A stretch of DNA of 64,000 bases. It comes from G965216255 sp965216255 (GTDB lineage Bacteria; Bacteroidota; Rhodothermia; Rhodothermales; Bin80). The notes under the pieces are model-generated. The model made no database searches and was not told the DNA's origin. It saw only the letters and a program-made list of their open reading frames with translations. The stretch covers positions 5,084,001 through 5,148,000 of the forward strand of contig OZ244148.1 of NCBI GenBank assembly GCA_965216255.1, read 5' to 3'. The first letter of the stretch is position 1; the number at the start of each line of letters is the position of its first letter. The translations under genes and the position numbers were made by a program. This document shows positions 36,484 through 45,077 of this stretch, piece after piece.

Positions 36484-37478
36484 GACCGGCAAAAGGTAAG
36501 CAGCCCCGTGGCATCGCGTACTCGCTCCATGTAGTGTTCTGCCCGGGCACGCGCGCGACGCGCGCCGTGGCGCAGCACGTCTCTGACGTAGTCCGGGCGG
36601 TGCTCCAGATCCCTGCGCAGCTCACGGGCCTCTGCAAAATAATCCAGCATCAAGGCGCGCAGCCTCTTCTTCGCGTGGCCGTACCCGTAGCCGCCGGCCC
36701 TATAGGCGGCTCGAATCTCTGCCAGTGTGTCCGTATCCGCAAAGAGCTTCAGGAGCGCGAAGACGTTGTCCGTATCCGGGTTCTTGGGTGCTTCGAGAGG
36801 GGTTGAATCCGTAATGATCCCGCTTATCCGCCGGGCCAATTCCTTGCCTTCATCAAAAATCCCGATCGTATTGCCGTAGCTCTTCGACATCTTCCGTCCG
36901 TCGGTACCGGGGACCACCGCCACTTCTTCTACGATATAGGGCTCGGGCACGGGAAAGATGGGAGGATCGGCCGGGAACGTCCGGTTAAAGCGCTGTGAGA
37001 TATCCCGCGTGATTTCCAGGTGCTGCCTCTGGTCGGCGCCGACAGGAACGAGCGTTCCCCCGTAAATCAGGATGTCGGCAGCCTGCAGCACCGGATAGCA
37101 GAAGAGGCCGGCATTGGCCGTCAGTCCCTGCGCAACCTTGTCTTTGTATGATACTCCTTTTTCGAGCTGGGAGACCGGCGTAAGGCAGAGGAATATCCAG
37201 GTCAGCTCCTGCAGAAGCGGGACATCACTCTGCAAGAACAGATTGGCTTTTTCCGGATCCAGCCCCAGGGCGAGATAGGTGAGTGCCGCATCCAGCGTAT
37301 GTTTGCGCAATGCATGAGCGTCGCGCATGGTGGTCATCGCGTGATAATTGACGATGAAATAGTAGGCTTCGTGTTTCTCCTGTAGCGCGATGTGCTGCCT
37401 GATGGCACCAAAATAATTGCCGATATGGAGCGCGCCTGAAGACTGTATGCCGGAGACTACGACAGTGGATGTGTTCAT
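36480..37478 (-). CDS. trpS: Tryptophanyl-tRNA synthetase
   Basis: A 332-residue class I aminoacyl-tRNA synthetase that charges tRNA-Trp. The HIGH-like motif is GALHIGNYFGAI, and the KMSKS loop is DGRKMSKSYGNTI. PVGADQRQHLEITRDI and GLFCYPVLQAADILIY form the Trp and ATP sites. It sits inside the trp operon, between the unknown gene and trpG, so its expression probably follows the attenuator. Placement of trpS in a trp operon is unusual but fits shared control by tryptophan supply. Confidence 0.95.
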   Translation of the reverse strand: MNTSTVVVSGIQSSGALHIGNYFGAIRQHIALQEKHEAYYFIVNYHAMTTMRDAHALRKHTLDAALTYLALGLDPEKANLFLQSDVPLLQELTWIFLCLTPVSQLEKGVSYKDKVAQGLTANAGLFCYPVLQAADILIYGGTLVPVGADQRQHLEITRDISQRFNRTFPADPPIFPVPEPYIVEEVAVVPGTDGRKMSKSYGNTIGIFDEGKELARRISGIITDSTPLEAPKNPDTDNVFALLKLFADTDTLAEIRAAYRAGGYGYGHAKKRLRALMLDYFAEARELRRDLEHRPDYVRDVLRHGARRARARAEHYMERVRDATGLLTFCRS

Positions 37479-37490
37479 GGACAGAATCCT

Positions 37491-37964
37491 TTAAGCGCCG
37501 CGCCGAAGCCGCAAATGCCGCACGGCACCTCTGGCAAATTCAAGCCGTTCTTCGCTGTGGCGTACCAAGCGTTGCAGAACGGCCTGCGTGCGCATCTGAT
37601 GCTCGAGTTTCCGTTCATGCTCCAGCGCCTCTCCAAAAGCCCGCTCCAGGTCTGCCACGTCCAGCAACGAAGTGTGGAGAACTTCTTCAGGCTCCCTTTC
37701 CACTCCGCTATAGGCGGGCGCACCGCAGCTCAGCACGGTTTCGGAAAGCTTTCCCACATCCACGCGTGCCTTTTTCTGCAGCCCGGTCAGCTTTTCCGCG
37801 ATATGTGCATCCGGACAGGTATCTGCCGCGCGGTCGTATGCACGGTTAAGTGCCACATGGTCCCGCAGCAGAGGGTTCAGCCGCGCGGCGGTGTCTGCGC
37901 AGGAAAGAGTGCGACCCGCCCACCCTTTTCTGAGGACGGCTTCCTTGATGGATTTGAGACGCAT
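37491..37964 (-). CDS. Unrecognised helical protein within the trp operon
   Basis: A 157-residue protein from ATG 37964 (MRLKSIKEAVLRKGW). I do not recognise the family. It is rich in Glu, Arg, Leu and Ala with long amphipathic helices, no signal peptide and no membrane segment. The region LNPLLRDHVALNRAYDRAAD ... LTGLQKKARVDVGKL is reminiscent of four-helix-bundle proteins such as DUF2383 or ferritin-like folds, but conserved metal ligands are not clear. It is 31 bases after trpE and 12 bases before trpS, so it is in the operon. A role in tryptophan or chorismate metabolism is inferred from position only. Confidence 0.75.
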   Translation of the reverse strand: MRLKSIKEAVLRKGWAGRTLSCADTAARLNPLLRDHVALNRAYDRAADTCPDAHIAEKLTGLQKKARVDVGKLSETVLSCGAPAYSGVEREPEEVLHTSLLDVADLERAFGEALEHERKLEHQMRTQAVLQRLVRHSEERLEFARGAVRHLRLRRGA

Positions 37965-37995
37965 CGCAATTGGGGGTAGGTAGCGTGATTTGGTG

Positions 37996-39480
37996 CTAGT
38001 GGAGGCCGTCGGCGGCCATGAGTAGTGCCAGCTTGAGTGCCCGCGCCTTGTTCTCTGTTTCCTCAAACTCGCGTGGCGGCTCGCTGTCTGCAACGATGCC
38101 GGCGCCGGCCTGGATAAAGATATCCTGTCCTCGTACCACCATCGTGCGGATGGCGATGCACGTGTCCATGTTACCAGAGAAATCCACATAGCCTACTGCA
38201 CCGGCATAGACGCCCCGTTTCGTGGGTTCCAGCAGGTCAATGATTTCCATGGCGCGAACCTTGGGGGCTCCCGAGACCGTTCCGGCAGGGAAGCAGGCTT
38301 TTAGCACATCCATCGCACCCAAGCCCTGAGAGAGGCTGCCGGAAAGGGCGCTGACAATATGCATGACGTGCGAGTAGCGCTCTATGTACGCGTAGCGGTC
38401 GACCTGCACGGATCCCATGGCACACACCCGGCCCAGGTCATTGCGGCCTAGGTCTACGAGCATGAGATGTTCCGCACGTTCCTTCGGATCATTCAGCAAT
38501 TCCCGTGCCAGCAATTCGTCCTCCTCCTGCGTAGCACCACGCGGACGCGTGCCGGCAATAGGCAAAAGCTCTGCCGTGCCTTCCTCGACGCGCACTAGAA
38601 CCTCGGGCGAAGAGCCGATCAGCACTACCTTGGCAAAGTCCAGGTAGAACAGATAAGGGGATGGATTGATTTGTCGCAGCGCCCGGTATAGATTGAACGA
38701 GTCCCCCCCGAAGGAGAGCGTGAAACGCTGCGAAAGCACCACCTGGAAGATGTCGCCTTCGAATATGCGCCGCTTAGCTTCCTCCACGGCGGATTCGAAG
38801 GCCCGGCGCTTGAAATTGGACGCCATTGGGCCTCCGGAAAGGGTGACGGCTTCCGGAGTGGTGATTGGAGCGTGTAGTTCCTTTTCCAGGTTCATGAGGC
38901 GCCGGGTGGCGGCTTCATAGGCCGCTCCTGGTGCCACGCCAGCTTCCACAAATGCGCTGGACATCAGCACCAGTTGGTGCTTGACCCGGTCAAATGCTAC
39001 GACGGTATCGTAAAAGCACCACATGGCATCGGGCAGGTTCAGGTCATCTTCGGGCGCGTTGGGCAGGTGCTCAATGAGCCGCACGTTGTCGTAACCGAAA
39101 TACCCCACGGCGCCGCAGGTCAGGCGGGGCAGGCCCGGCAGGCGGATCTCCTTGCACGCGTCCAGGTAGTGCTGCAACACAGCAAAAATATCTCCATTGG
39201 GCGCGTGCTCATCGCGGGCGCCGTGTACGCAGACGCGGCCTGCGGTGGTCTCTACGATCCGGTAGGGATTCTTGCCCAGGAAAGAATAGCGACCCAGTTT
39301 GTCTCCGCCTTCCACGCTTTCCAGAAGGAAAGCATACGTACCCTTCATCCGTAGCAGGAGGAACGCCGACACGGGCGTGAGCAGGTCGGCGCTGAGCCGC
39401 CGGGTTATCGGGACCGCAAGGCGCCTCGAGCCCCGGGCCAGCTCCCGCGTAACCAGTTCGCTGAAGTCGTTGAAGGTCAT
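37996..39480 (-). CDS. trpE: Anthranilate synthase component I
   Basis: A 494-residue chorismate-utilising enzyme that makes anthranilate from chorismate. The start is ATG 39480 (MTFNDFSELVTREL); upstream codons belong to the leader region. The N-terminal part contains LLESVEGGDKLGRYSFLG, in which LLES contributes to feedback binding of Trp. The catalytic part shows GDIFQVVLSQRF, NPSPYLFYLDF, IAGTRPRGATQEED, and PAGTVSGAPKVRAMEIID. The final FIQAGAGIVADSEPPREFEET is typical. No Shine-Dalgarno sequence is seen; seven bases separate the attenuator T tract from the start. Confidence 0.96.
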   Translation of the reverse strand: MTFNDFSELVTRELARGSRRLAVPITRRLSADLLTPVSAFLLLRMKGTYAFLLESVEGGDKLGRYSFLGKNPYRIVETTAGRVCVHGARDEHAPNGDIFAVLQHYLDACKEIRLPGLPRLTCGAVGYFGYDNVRLIEHLPNAPEDDLNLPDAMWCFYDTVVAFDRVKHQLVLMSSAFVEAGVAPGAAYEAATRRLMNLEKELHAPITTPEAVTLSGGPMASNFKRRAFESAVEEAKRRIFEGDIFQVVLSQRFTLSFGGDSFNLYRALRQINPSPYLFYLDFAKVVLIGSSPEVLVRVEEGTAELLPIAGTRPRGATQEEDELLARELLNDPKERAEHLMLVDLGRNDLGRVCAMGSVQVDRYAYIERYSHVMHIVSALSGSLSQGLGAMDVLKACFPAGTVSGAPKVRAMEIIDLLEPTKRGVYAGAVGYVDFSGNMDTCIAIRTMVVRGQDIFIQAGAGIVADSEPPREFEETENKARALKLALLMAADGLH

Positions 39481-39487
39481 GCCAAAC

Positions 39488-39519
39488 AAAAAAACCCGCT
39501 GCTTTCCGGAAGCAGCGGG
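39488..39519 (-). terminator. trp attenuator terminator
   Basis: On the minus strand, a perfect 10-bp stem (CCCGCTGCTT, loop ccgga, AAGCAGCGGG) is followed by seven T residues and then, seven bases later, the trpE ATG. The 5' arm lies at 39519-39510 and the 3' arm at 39504-39495. Its place between a Trp-rich leader peptide and trpE shows that it is an attenuator rather than a gene-end terminator. Confidence 0.88.
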
Positions 39520-39544
39520 CTCGTTATTCTGTGCGACTGATCTA

Positions 39545-39613
39545 CTATGCCTCGCCCACTGCCGGTTTGGGGAGCGGCCACCAATTCCTGTATGTTTGGG
39601 CACAGATGTTCAC
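39545..39613 (-). CDS. trpL: trp operon leader peptide with tandem Trp codons
   Basis: A 22-codon frame from GTG 39613 to TAG 39545. Codons 11 and 12 are both TGG (39583-39578) in the context YRNWWPLPKP. Codons 18-20 (GCA GTG GGC, 39562-39554) can pair with GCCCGCTGC, the 5' arm of the terminator, with one G-U pair, to form an antiterminator. A ribosome stalled at the Trp codons would leave that segment free, while one reaching the stop would cover it. The start is GTG and no Shine-Dalgarno sequence is seen, so the start choice is less certain than the Trp-Trp frame. Confidence 0.8.
   Translation of the reverse strand: MNICAQTYRNWWPLPKPAVGEA
39554..39562 (-). promoter_or_regulatory. trp antiterminator half-site
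   Basis: GCAGTGGGC on the minus strand is complementary (one G-U wobble) to GCCCGCTGC at 39520-39512, which includes the first arm of the attenuator stem. It begins 15 bases after the tandem Trp codons. Pairing would prevent the terminator from forming. Confidence 0.7.
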
Positions 39614-39619
39614 GCGCGC

Positions 39620-39651
39620 AATATAATGCGCACCCTGGCGGGAGGCAAACC
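39620..39651 (-). promoter_or_regulatory. Possible trp promoter
   Basis: On the minus strand TTTGCC and TATATT (39625-39620) are separated by 18 bases. If used, transcription would start at or very near the GTG of trpL, giving a leaderless leader peptide. The plus strand reads TATAAT at 39622-39627 at the same place, so the site could also serve the divergent VKOR gene. This is a weak pattern-based call. Confidence 0.35.
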
Positions 39652-39727
39652 TTACGCCAAGAAAGTTCGCTAGCCGGATCCTCTTGCCGTACCTTAGGGC
39701 CTTGCTAGGACAAACCCGTGGCTCAAT

Positions 39728-40933
39728 ATGACAACTTCCAGACGATCCACTGCCGGGCTATCATACCGGCCACTGTTCGAGCGGTGCCTCTACGCGCTGG
39801 CCCTTGCCGGCATCCTGTTGACCGTTCACCTTGCGTTTTGGTATAGTGGGCCGACTACGGCGGTGGATCCCGTGTGCGGAGCAGGCTTTGATTGCGAAGC
39901 AGTTCTGAATGAAGATCCCGCCCCGCTCGGCATGTCCAGTACATATTGGGGACTATTGTTCTATGTGGCCATTGCGGCCATAGGCATAGGCATTATGACG
40001 AAAGGTGGGAGGCTGGGCCGGTGGCTGTCCACCCTGCGGCGTCTGGCTATCGGAGCGGGGTTCCTGTATTCCATCTTCCTGACCACGTTGCAGTTTGCCA
40101 TTCTTGCCGACCGGTGCCTGCTCTGCCTGATTTCTGCCGGAATCGTTACGCTGATGGTGGCTGCGCTTCTGCTTGAGCGCTACATGGGTAATGTTGCCGC
40201 TCCGCCCCCGGCGCGGGCACTGCGCCTGCCCGGCGGGCTCGCTGCGGTTGCACTGGTACTGGTGCTGGCGGACTATAAATCCTCTGGTGCCGGAGCAGAG
40301 GAATCGGGCGGAGCGTCCCTCGCCCCGGAGGAAGAGGTGGACACGGCTCTCTGTAGCTATGACCCGGCGATGCCCTACTTCGAGAATATCGAGCAGCTCG
40401 TCACGGACTATGACCCCATCGCCGGCAGGCGAGATGCTCCGGTTACCATCATAGAGTTTCTCGATCCCAACTGCACGCACTGCAGGGATCTGCATCCGGT
40501 AATGCAGAGCGTGCTGGAGGCGTTTCCGGAGCAGGCACGCATCGTGTACAAGCCCATCGCGCTGGTAGGCGGTCCGTCCTTCTCCCTGGATGAAGTCATG
40601 GCACTCTGGCTGGCAGAGGAAGCGGGTAGATTTCAAGAGATGCTGGAGTTACAGTTCCAGCCCCGGGACGGCGCGAGCGATCTCAGTGTAGAGCGTCTGA
40701 CGGCCTTTGCGGACGATATCGGGATGAATGCCGGCAGGTTTCGGGATGATTTGCGCACGGGTCGACTGATGGGCAGGGCGCGTAGTGTGATGCAGATCCA
40801 CCAGGGGCTTGGACTAACTGGCGTGCCGGCCGTTATCATTGACGGACGCCTGGTGCATCATGCAAGCCGTTCACTGGGTTGCCTCCGTTACTTCGTACGG
40901 CAGGCCCTCGAAGAAGCAGGTGCTCCGGAATAA
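39728..40933 (+). CDS. VKOR-thioredoxin (DsbA-like) fusion protein
   Basis: A 401-residue membrane protein that probably makes and re-oxidises disulfide bonds in exported proteins. The N-terminal half has four to five membrane spans and the VKOR pattern: paired Cys in PVCGAGFDCEAVL, a Ser/Trp loop STYWGLLFY, and the active-site CxxC DRCLLC. The C-terminal half is a periplasmic thioredoxin-fold domain with active-site NCTHC (about residue 250) and the cis-Pro loop LTGVPAVIIDG. It therefore joins the roles of DsbB and DsbA in one chain. It is divergent to the trp leader. Confidence 0.92.
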   Translation: MTTSRRSTAGLSYRPLFERCLYALALAGILLTVHLAFWYSGPTTAVDPVCGAGFDCEAVLNEDPAPLGMSSTYWGLLFYVAIAAIGIGIMTKGGRLGRWLSTLRRLAIGAGFLYSIFLTTLQFAILADRCLLCLISAGIVTLMVAALLLERYMGNVAAPPPARALRLPGGLAAVALVLVLADYKSSGAGAEESGGASLAPEEEVDTALCSYDPAMPYFENIEQLVTDYDPIAGRRDAPVTIIEFLDPNCTHCRDLHPVMQSVLEAFPEQARIVYKPIALVGGPSFSLDEVMALWLAEEAGRFQEMLELQFQPRDGASDLSVERLTAFADDIGMNAGRFRDDLRTGRLMGRARSVMQIHQGLGLTGVPAVIIDGRLVHHASRSLGCLRYFVRQALEEAGAPE

Positions 40934-40962
40934 CACTCAGTATGCAAATCAGAGGCTCTCGT

Positions 40963-42966
40963 ATGCCAGCCAGCGCCCGACTGGACAAGGCCTGTATCAA
41001 TACCATACGGTTCCTTGCGGCCGATGCTGTAGAGCGTGCCGCAAGCGGGCATCCGGGCATGCCGATGGGTGCTGCCGCTGCGGCCTATGTCCTGTGGACG
41101 CGCTATCTACGACACAACCCGGCAGATCCCGGCTGGATGAACCGCGATCGTTTCGTGCTCTCGGCCGGGCACGGATCCATGCTTCTGTATGCGCTGCTTC
41201 ACCTAACGGGTTACGATCTTCCTATGGAAGAGCTGAGGTCCTTTCGCCGGTGGGGAAGCAGAACGCCAGGGCATCCGGAAAGAGGCCTGACTCCTGGCGT
41301 CGAGACTACGACGGGGCCCCTTGGCCAGGGATTTGCCAATGCCGTGGGGATGGCCGTGTCAGAGCGCATGCTGGCGGCCACCTTCAATCGGCCGGGGCAC
41401 GATGTCATCAATCATTACACGTATGTCATCGCTTCGGACGGGGACCTGATGGAGGGTATATCCCATGAGGCCGCGTCCCTGGCCGGACATTTGGCCCTGG
41501 GCAAGCTCTTGTGCCTCTGGGACGACAACGAAATCACCATCGATGGTAGCACCTCGCTTTCGGTAAGCGAGGACGTCGAGGCGCGCTTTCGGGCCTACGG
41601 CTGGCACGTGGTGGCCGTGGCAGATGGCAACGATACGGAGGAAGTGGACGCTGCCCTGGCCGCATCGATGGCGGAGGTGGCTCGGCCCTCGCTAGTACGC
41701 GTGCCGACAACCATCGGATATGGCAGTCCGGGCAAGGCGGGTTCGGAGCGTGTGCACGGCTCCCCGCTTGGTGAGCAAGAGTTAAGGGCAGCGAAACGCA
41801 ACCTGGGCTGGCCGGAAGAGCGCCCGTTTCACGTTCCGGACGAGGTGCGCACCGCCATGTGTGCGGCAAAGCAGGGCGGGCACATGCAGAAGGACTGGAA
41901 GGCTCGCCTCGCACGCTACGGGGACGCGTATCCGGAGCTCGCAGCAGAGCTTGCCGCACGGCTGCGCGGGTCGCTGCCCGCACGGTGGGAAGACACCCTT
42001 CCGGAATTTGACATCGGCTCCGTAGTGGCTACGCGCGCTGCCAGCGGCAGGGTGGTGGGGCACCTAACGCAGGCGGTGGGCGCCCTCGTAGGAGGCTCTG
42101 CAGACCTAACCGGGTCCAATAAGACGCGCGGGGCATCGCAGCTGGATTTCCAAAGGGATCAGCCGCAGGGTCGCTACCTGCGTTTCGGTGTGCGCGAGCA
42201 CGCCATGGCCGCTGCGTGCAACGGCATCGCTCTCCACGGCGGTCTTCGTCCGTATTGCGGCACGTTTCTGATATTCAGCGATTACCTGAGGCCCGCACTC
42301 CGACTCAGCGCACTGATGCATCTGCCCGTGGTGTACGTCTTTACGCACGACTCGATCGGTGTAGGGGAAGACGGCCCCACGCACCAGCCCATAGAGCACT
42401 TGATGGCGCTACGGGCCATCCCGAATCTTGCCCTTATTCGCCCCGCTGATGCCAATGAGACAGCGCAGGCATGGCGGGCAGCCATGCTGCGCCGGGATGG
42501 GCCGACCGCGCTGGCCCTTACACGCCAAGGCGTCGCGACACTCGCCACGGTGGAACAGGCAGCAGGAGTGCTGAAGGGGGCCTACATCCTGCGCGCAACG
42601 GAGTCGTCGCCCGACTTAATCCTTATCGCCTCAGGCAGCGAGGTGCAGCTGGCGGTTTCGGCTGCCGAGGTCCTGCGTCGCGGTGACGGGGTGCAGGTCC
42701 GGGTTGTTAGCATGCCGTCTTGGGAACTCTTCGCCGCGCAGCCCTCGTCCTACCAGAACACGGTACTGCCACCCGGCATCCGGAGGCGCGTGGTCGTCGA
42801 GGCGGGCGCCACGCACGGCTGGGAGCGATATGTGGGCCCGGAGGGCGGTATGGTAGGCATAGACCGCTTTGGTGCCTCGGCGCCCGGCAAGGTGCTGTTC
42901 GAGAAATTGGGATTTACGACCGGCCGGGTCGTGGAGGTAGCCCGTGAGGTCTTGGCCCGACGTTAG
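40963..42966 (+). CDS. tkt: Transketolase
   Basis: Thiamine-diphosphate enzyme of the pentose phosphate pathway, about 667 residues. The start is ATG 40963 (PASARLDKACINTIRFLAAD); an ATG at 40942 is possible. Signatures are ASGHPGMPMGAAA, PGHPERGLTPGVETTTGPLGQG, the metal-binding SDGDLMEGISHEAASLAG and DDNEITIDG. The pyrimidine-domain motifs are FGVREHAMAAACNGIA and THDSIGVGEDGPTHQPIEHL. The C-terminal domain is complete. It lies 29 bases after the VKOR gene and overlaps the next small gene by 23 bases. Confidence 0.95.
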   Translation: MPASARLDKACINTIRFLAADAVERAASGHPGMPMGAAAAAYVLWTRYLRHNPADPGWMNRDRFVLSAGHGSMLLYALLHLTGYDLPMEELRSFRRWGSRTPGHPERGLTPGVETTTGPLGQGFANAVGMAVSERMLAATFNRPGHDVINHYTYVIASDGDLMEGISHEAASLAGHLALGKLLCLWDDNEITIDGSTSLSVSEDVEARFRAYGWHVVAVADGNDTEEVDAALAASMAEVARPSLVRVPTTIGYGSPGKAGSERVHGSPLGEQELRAAKRNLGWPEERPFHVPDEVRTAMCAAKQGGHMQKDWKARLARYGDAYPELAAELAARLRGSLPARWEDTLPEFDIGSVVATRAASGRVVGHLTQAVGALVGGSADLTGSNKTRGASQLDFQRDQPQGRYLRFGVREHAMAAACNGIALHGGLRPYCGTFLIFSDYLRPALRLSALMHLPVVYVFTHDSIGVGEDGPTHQPIEHLMALRAIPNLALIRPADANETAQAWRAAMLRRDGPTALALTRQGVATLATVEQAAGVLKGAYILRATESSPDLILIASGSEVQLAVSAAEVLRRGDGVQVRVVSMPSWELFAAQPSSYQNTVLPPGIRRRVVVEAGATHGWERYVGPEGGMVGIDRFGASAPGKVLFEKLGFTTGRVVEVAREVLARR

Positions 42967-43393
42967 GCCGGTCTACCTTCTTGCCCTGGCATGTAACGTG
43001 CTTCTTGCCGTCTTGCCCCGCCGTACGGCCAATGCACAGGAGATCGCACGCGAATGGGTATGGAAGCCCATCGTGGAGATGGACGGGGTTATCGTCAAGT
43101 ATATCTTGTACGGAAAGGCGGATGGGAGTCGAGACGGTGTGGTGCTGCTCGTCAGAAATACCAACACGTTTACGGTAGCCTATCGGTTCTCGGTCGTGTT
43201 TCGGGCCGCCGAATCGGAAGAAGTTCGAAGAACCGAGGGTGAGCTTACGCCCGGCCAGGCAAGAACGGGCGATGCGAGTGGACTCTTTTGGATTCCGTTT
43301 GCCGATAACCGGCCCATAGTCGAAATCGGATTGCGGGGGCTTACCATTGCGCCCAAGCCCGGTAGCCAACAAGGCCATGCACGCCAGCATTGA
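42944..43393 (+). CDS. Small secreted protein of unknown function
   Basis: A 149-residue protein from GTG 42944, inside the end of tkt. The N-terminus has a signal peptide (VYLLALACNVLLAVLP, cleavage probably after TANA). The mature part is predicted beta-rich: VIVKYILYGKAD, VVLLVRNTNTFTVAYRFSVVFRAAESEEVR, and EIGLRGLTIAPKPG, suggesting a small immunoglobulin-like sandwich. I do not recognise a family. It overlaps the following amidase gene start. Confidence 0.65.
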   Translation: MRSWPDVRPVYLLALACNVLLAVLPRRTANAQEIAREWVWKPIVEMDGVIVKYILYGKADGSRDGVVLLVRNTNTFTVAYRFSVVFRAAESEEVRRTEGELTPGQARTGDASGLFWIPFADNRPIVEIGLRGLTIAPKPGSQQGHARQH

Positions 43394-45077
43394 TCGCCGG
43401 CATTTTCTTGCCGCCTGTTCATCCCACGGACTCGTCGGTACACTGCTTCCGGGAGCGTTGTACGCGCTCCTGCGCGGGGGTGAGCCCCTTTCCGTAGAGA
43501 CCATAGCCTGTGCTGAGCAGATCGCAGGGCTGGATTTCACGGATCAGGAGCGGGAGCTCTTGGTGGAGGCTCTTACAGAGCAGGTTGAAGACTATGCGCG
43601 GCTGCGCGCCCTGGACCTTCCCAGCAGCGTGCCGCCGTCCCTGGTATTCGATCCCCGCATGGGCGGAGTGCACCCGGGCGCGGCGGCCGCAACGCTCACG
43701 TGGGAGCCGCGCGCGCTGGAACGGCCGTCGGAGGCGGAGACCCTGGCGTACTTGGGCGTAGCCGAGTTGGCCTACCTGCTCCGCACGCGCCGCGTGACCT
43801 CCGTGGAACTGACAAAATTGTACCTTTCTCGGCTTCGGCGCCACGGTGATCGGCTACAGGCCGTTGTTACGCTGACCGAGCCTACGGCACTTGAAGAAGC
43901 CGCCAGAGCGGATGTTGAACTTGATGCCGGTATCTGGCGTGGGCCCCTTCACGGCGTCCCGTACGGGGCAAAGGACCTGCTCTCGGTTAAGGGATATCCC
44001 ACGACGTGGGGGGCAATGCCTTTCCGCGATCAGGTTATAGAGGAGGACGCTGCCGTCATCGGCAGACTGCGTGATGCGGGCGCGGTGCTTGTCGCCAAGC
44101 TTGCCTTGGGAGCCCTGGCGTGGGGCGACGTGTGGTTTGGTGGCCAGACGAAGAACCCGTGGAATCTTGATGAGGGCTCCAGCGGATCTTCAGCGGGCCC
44201 TGGCGCAGCCGTTGCAGCGGGCCTTGTGGGCTTCGCAATAGGGTCTGAAACGCTGGGCTCCATCGTTTCTCCGTCTTCCCGCTGCGGCGTAACCGGGCAT
44301 CGGCCCACGTTTGGGCTGGTAAGCCGCCACGGTGCCATGACGCTTGCCTGGTCCATGGACAAGCTCGGCCCCATGGCGCGCTCAGCCCTGGATTGTGCGC
44401 TCATATTTGATGCCATCCGCGGGGTCGACGAGCGCGATGTCGCCACGGTAGCCGCGCCGTTCCCATTTGACGAATCCTTGGACGTCACTTCATTGCGGGT
44501 GGGTTATCTGCATGCCGCCTTCGACGAGGAGTACGAAAACCGGGAACCGGACAGGGCGACGCTGGGTGTCCTGCGCAGCCTTGGAATTAAGCTTGTCCCC
44601 GTACAGCTTCCCGATGAATTGCCAGTTGGAGCCATGCTGCTAATGCTGGGCGTGGAGGCAGCAGCAGCCTTCGATGGGCTAACGCTTGGCAGGGGGGTGG
44701 ATACCATGGTGCGGCAGGGCAAGAACACGTGGCCCCACGAATTCAGGCGTTCGCGTTTTGTGCCTGCCGTCGAATTCTTGCAGGCCTCGCGCGCACGCAC
44801 GGTCCTGATGCAGCGTATGGGTATGCTGATGGAGAACCTTGATGTGTTTGTTTCGCCGACGTTTGGCGGGTCTGCGCTCCAGATTACCAACCTTACCGGC
44901 CACCCGTCGGTTTGCGTGCCCAATGCTTTTCACGTGTTGGAGGAGGACTCCCCAAGGCGAAGGCCGGCGAGTATCACGTTCGTCGGCGGGCTGTACCGGG
45001 ACGCGGCGCTGCTCGCTCTTGCCCACGCGTTTCAGCAAGGCTCTGATTTTCACCGTCGCCAGCCACCTATTGCGTAG
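43377..45077 (+). CDS. Amidase-signature family hydrolase with Tat-like signal
   Basis: A 566-residue amidase from ATG 43377. The N-terminus (DRRHFLAACSSHGLVGTLLPG) has a twin-arginine-type motif and a hydrophobic stretch, so export is likely. The amidase-signature core shows the catalytic Lys in PYGAKDLLSVKG, and the Ser-cisSer pair in EGSSGSSAGPGAAVAAGL, followed by IGSETLGSIVSPSSRCGVTGHRP. The triad is complete. An extra N-terminal helical segment of about 120 residues precedes the core. It is not GatA, because it is longer, exported, and has no gatB or gatC neighbours. The substrate is unknown. Confidence 0.85.
   Translation: MHASIDRRHFLAACSSHGLVGTLLPGALYALLRGGEPLSVETIACAEQIAGLDFTDQERELLVEALTEQVEDYARLRALDLPSSVPPSLVFDPRMGGVHPGAAAATLTWEPRALERPSEAETLAYLGVAELAYLLRTRRVTSVELTKLYLSRLRRHGDRLQAVVTLTEPTALEEAARADVELDAGIWRGPLHGVPYGAKDLLSVKGYPTTWGAMPFRDQVIEEDAAVIGRLRDAGAVLVAKLALGALAWGDVWFGGQTKNPWNLDEGSSGSSAGPGAAVAAGLVGFAIGSETLGSIVSPSSRCGVTGHRPTFGLVSRHGAMTLAWSMDKLGPMARSALDCALIFDAIRGVDERDVATVAAPFPFDESLDVTSLRVGYLHAAFDEEYENREPDRATLGVLRSLGIKLVPVQLPDELPVGAMLLMLGVEAAAAFDGLTLGRGVDTMVRQGKNTWPHEFRRSRFVPAVEFLQASRARTVLMQRMGMLMENLDVFVSPTFGGSALQITNLTGHPSVCVPNAFHVLEEDSPRRRPASITFVGGLYRDAALLALAHAFQQGSDFHRRQPPIA

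Noticed and set aside
43377..45077. GatA subunit of the Asp/Glu-tRNA amidotransferase
   Set aside because: The protein has an export signal and an extra N-terminal domain, and gatB and gatC are absent nearby.
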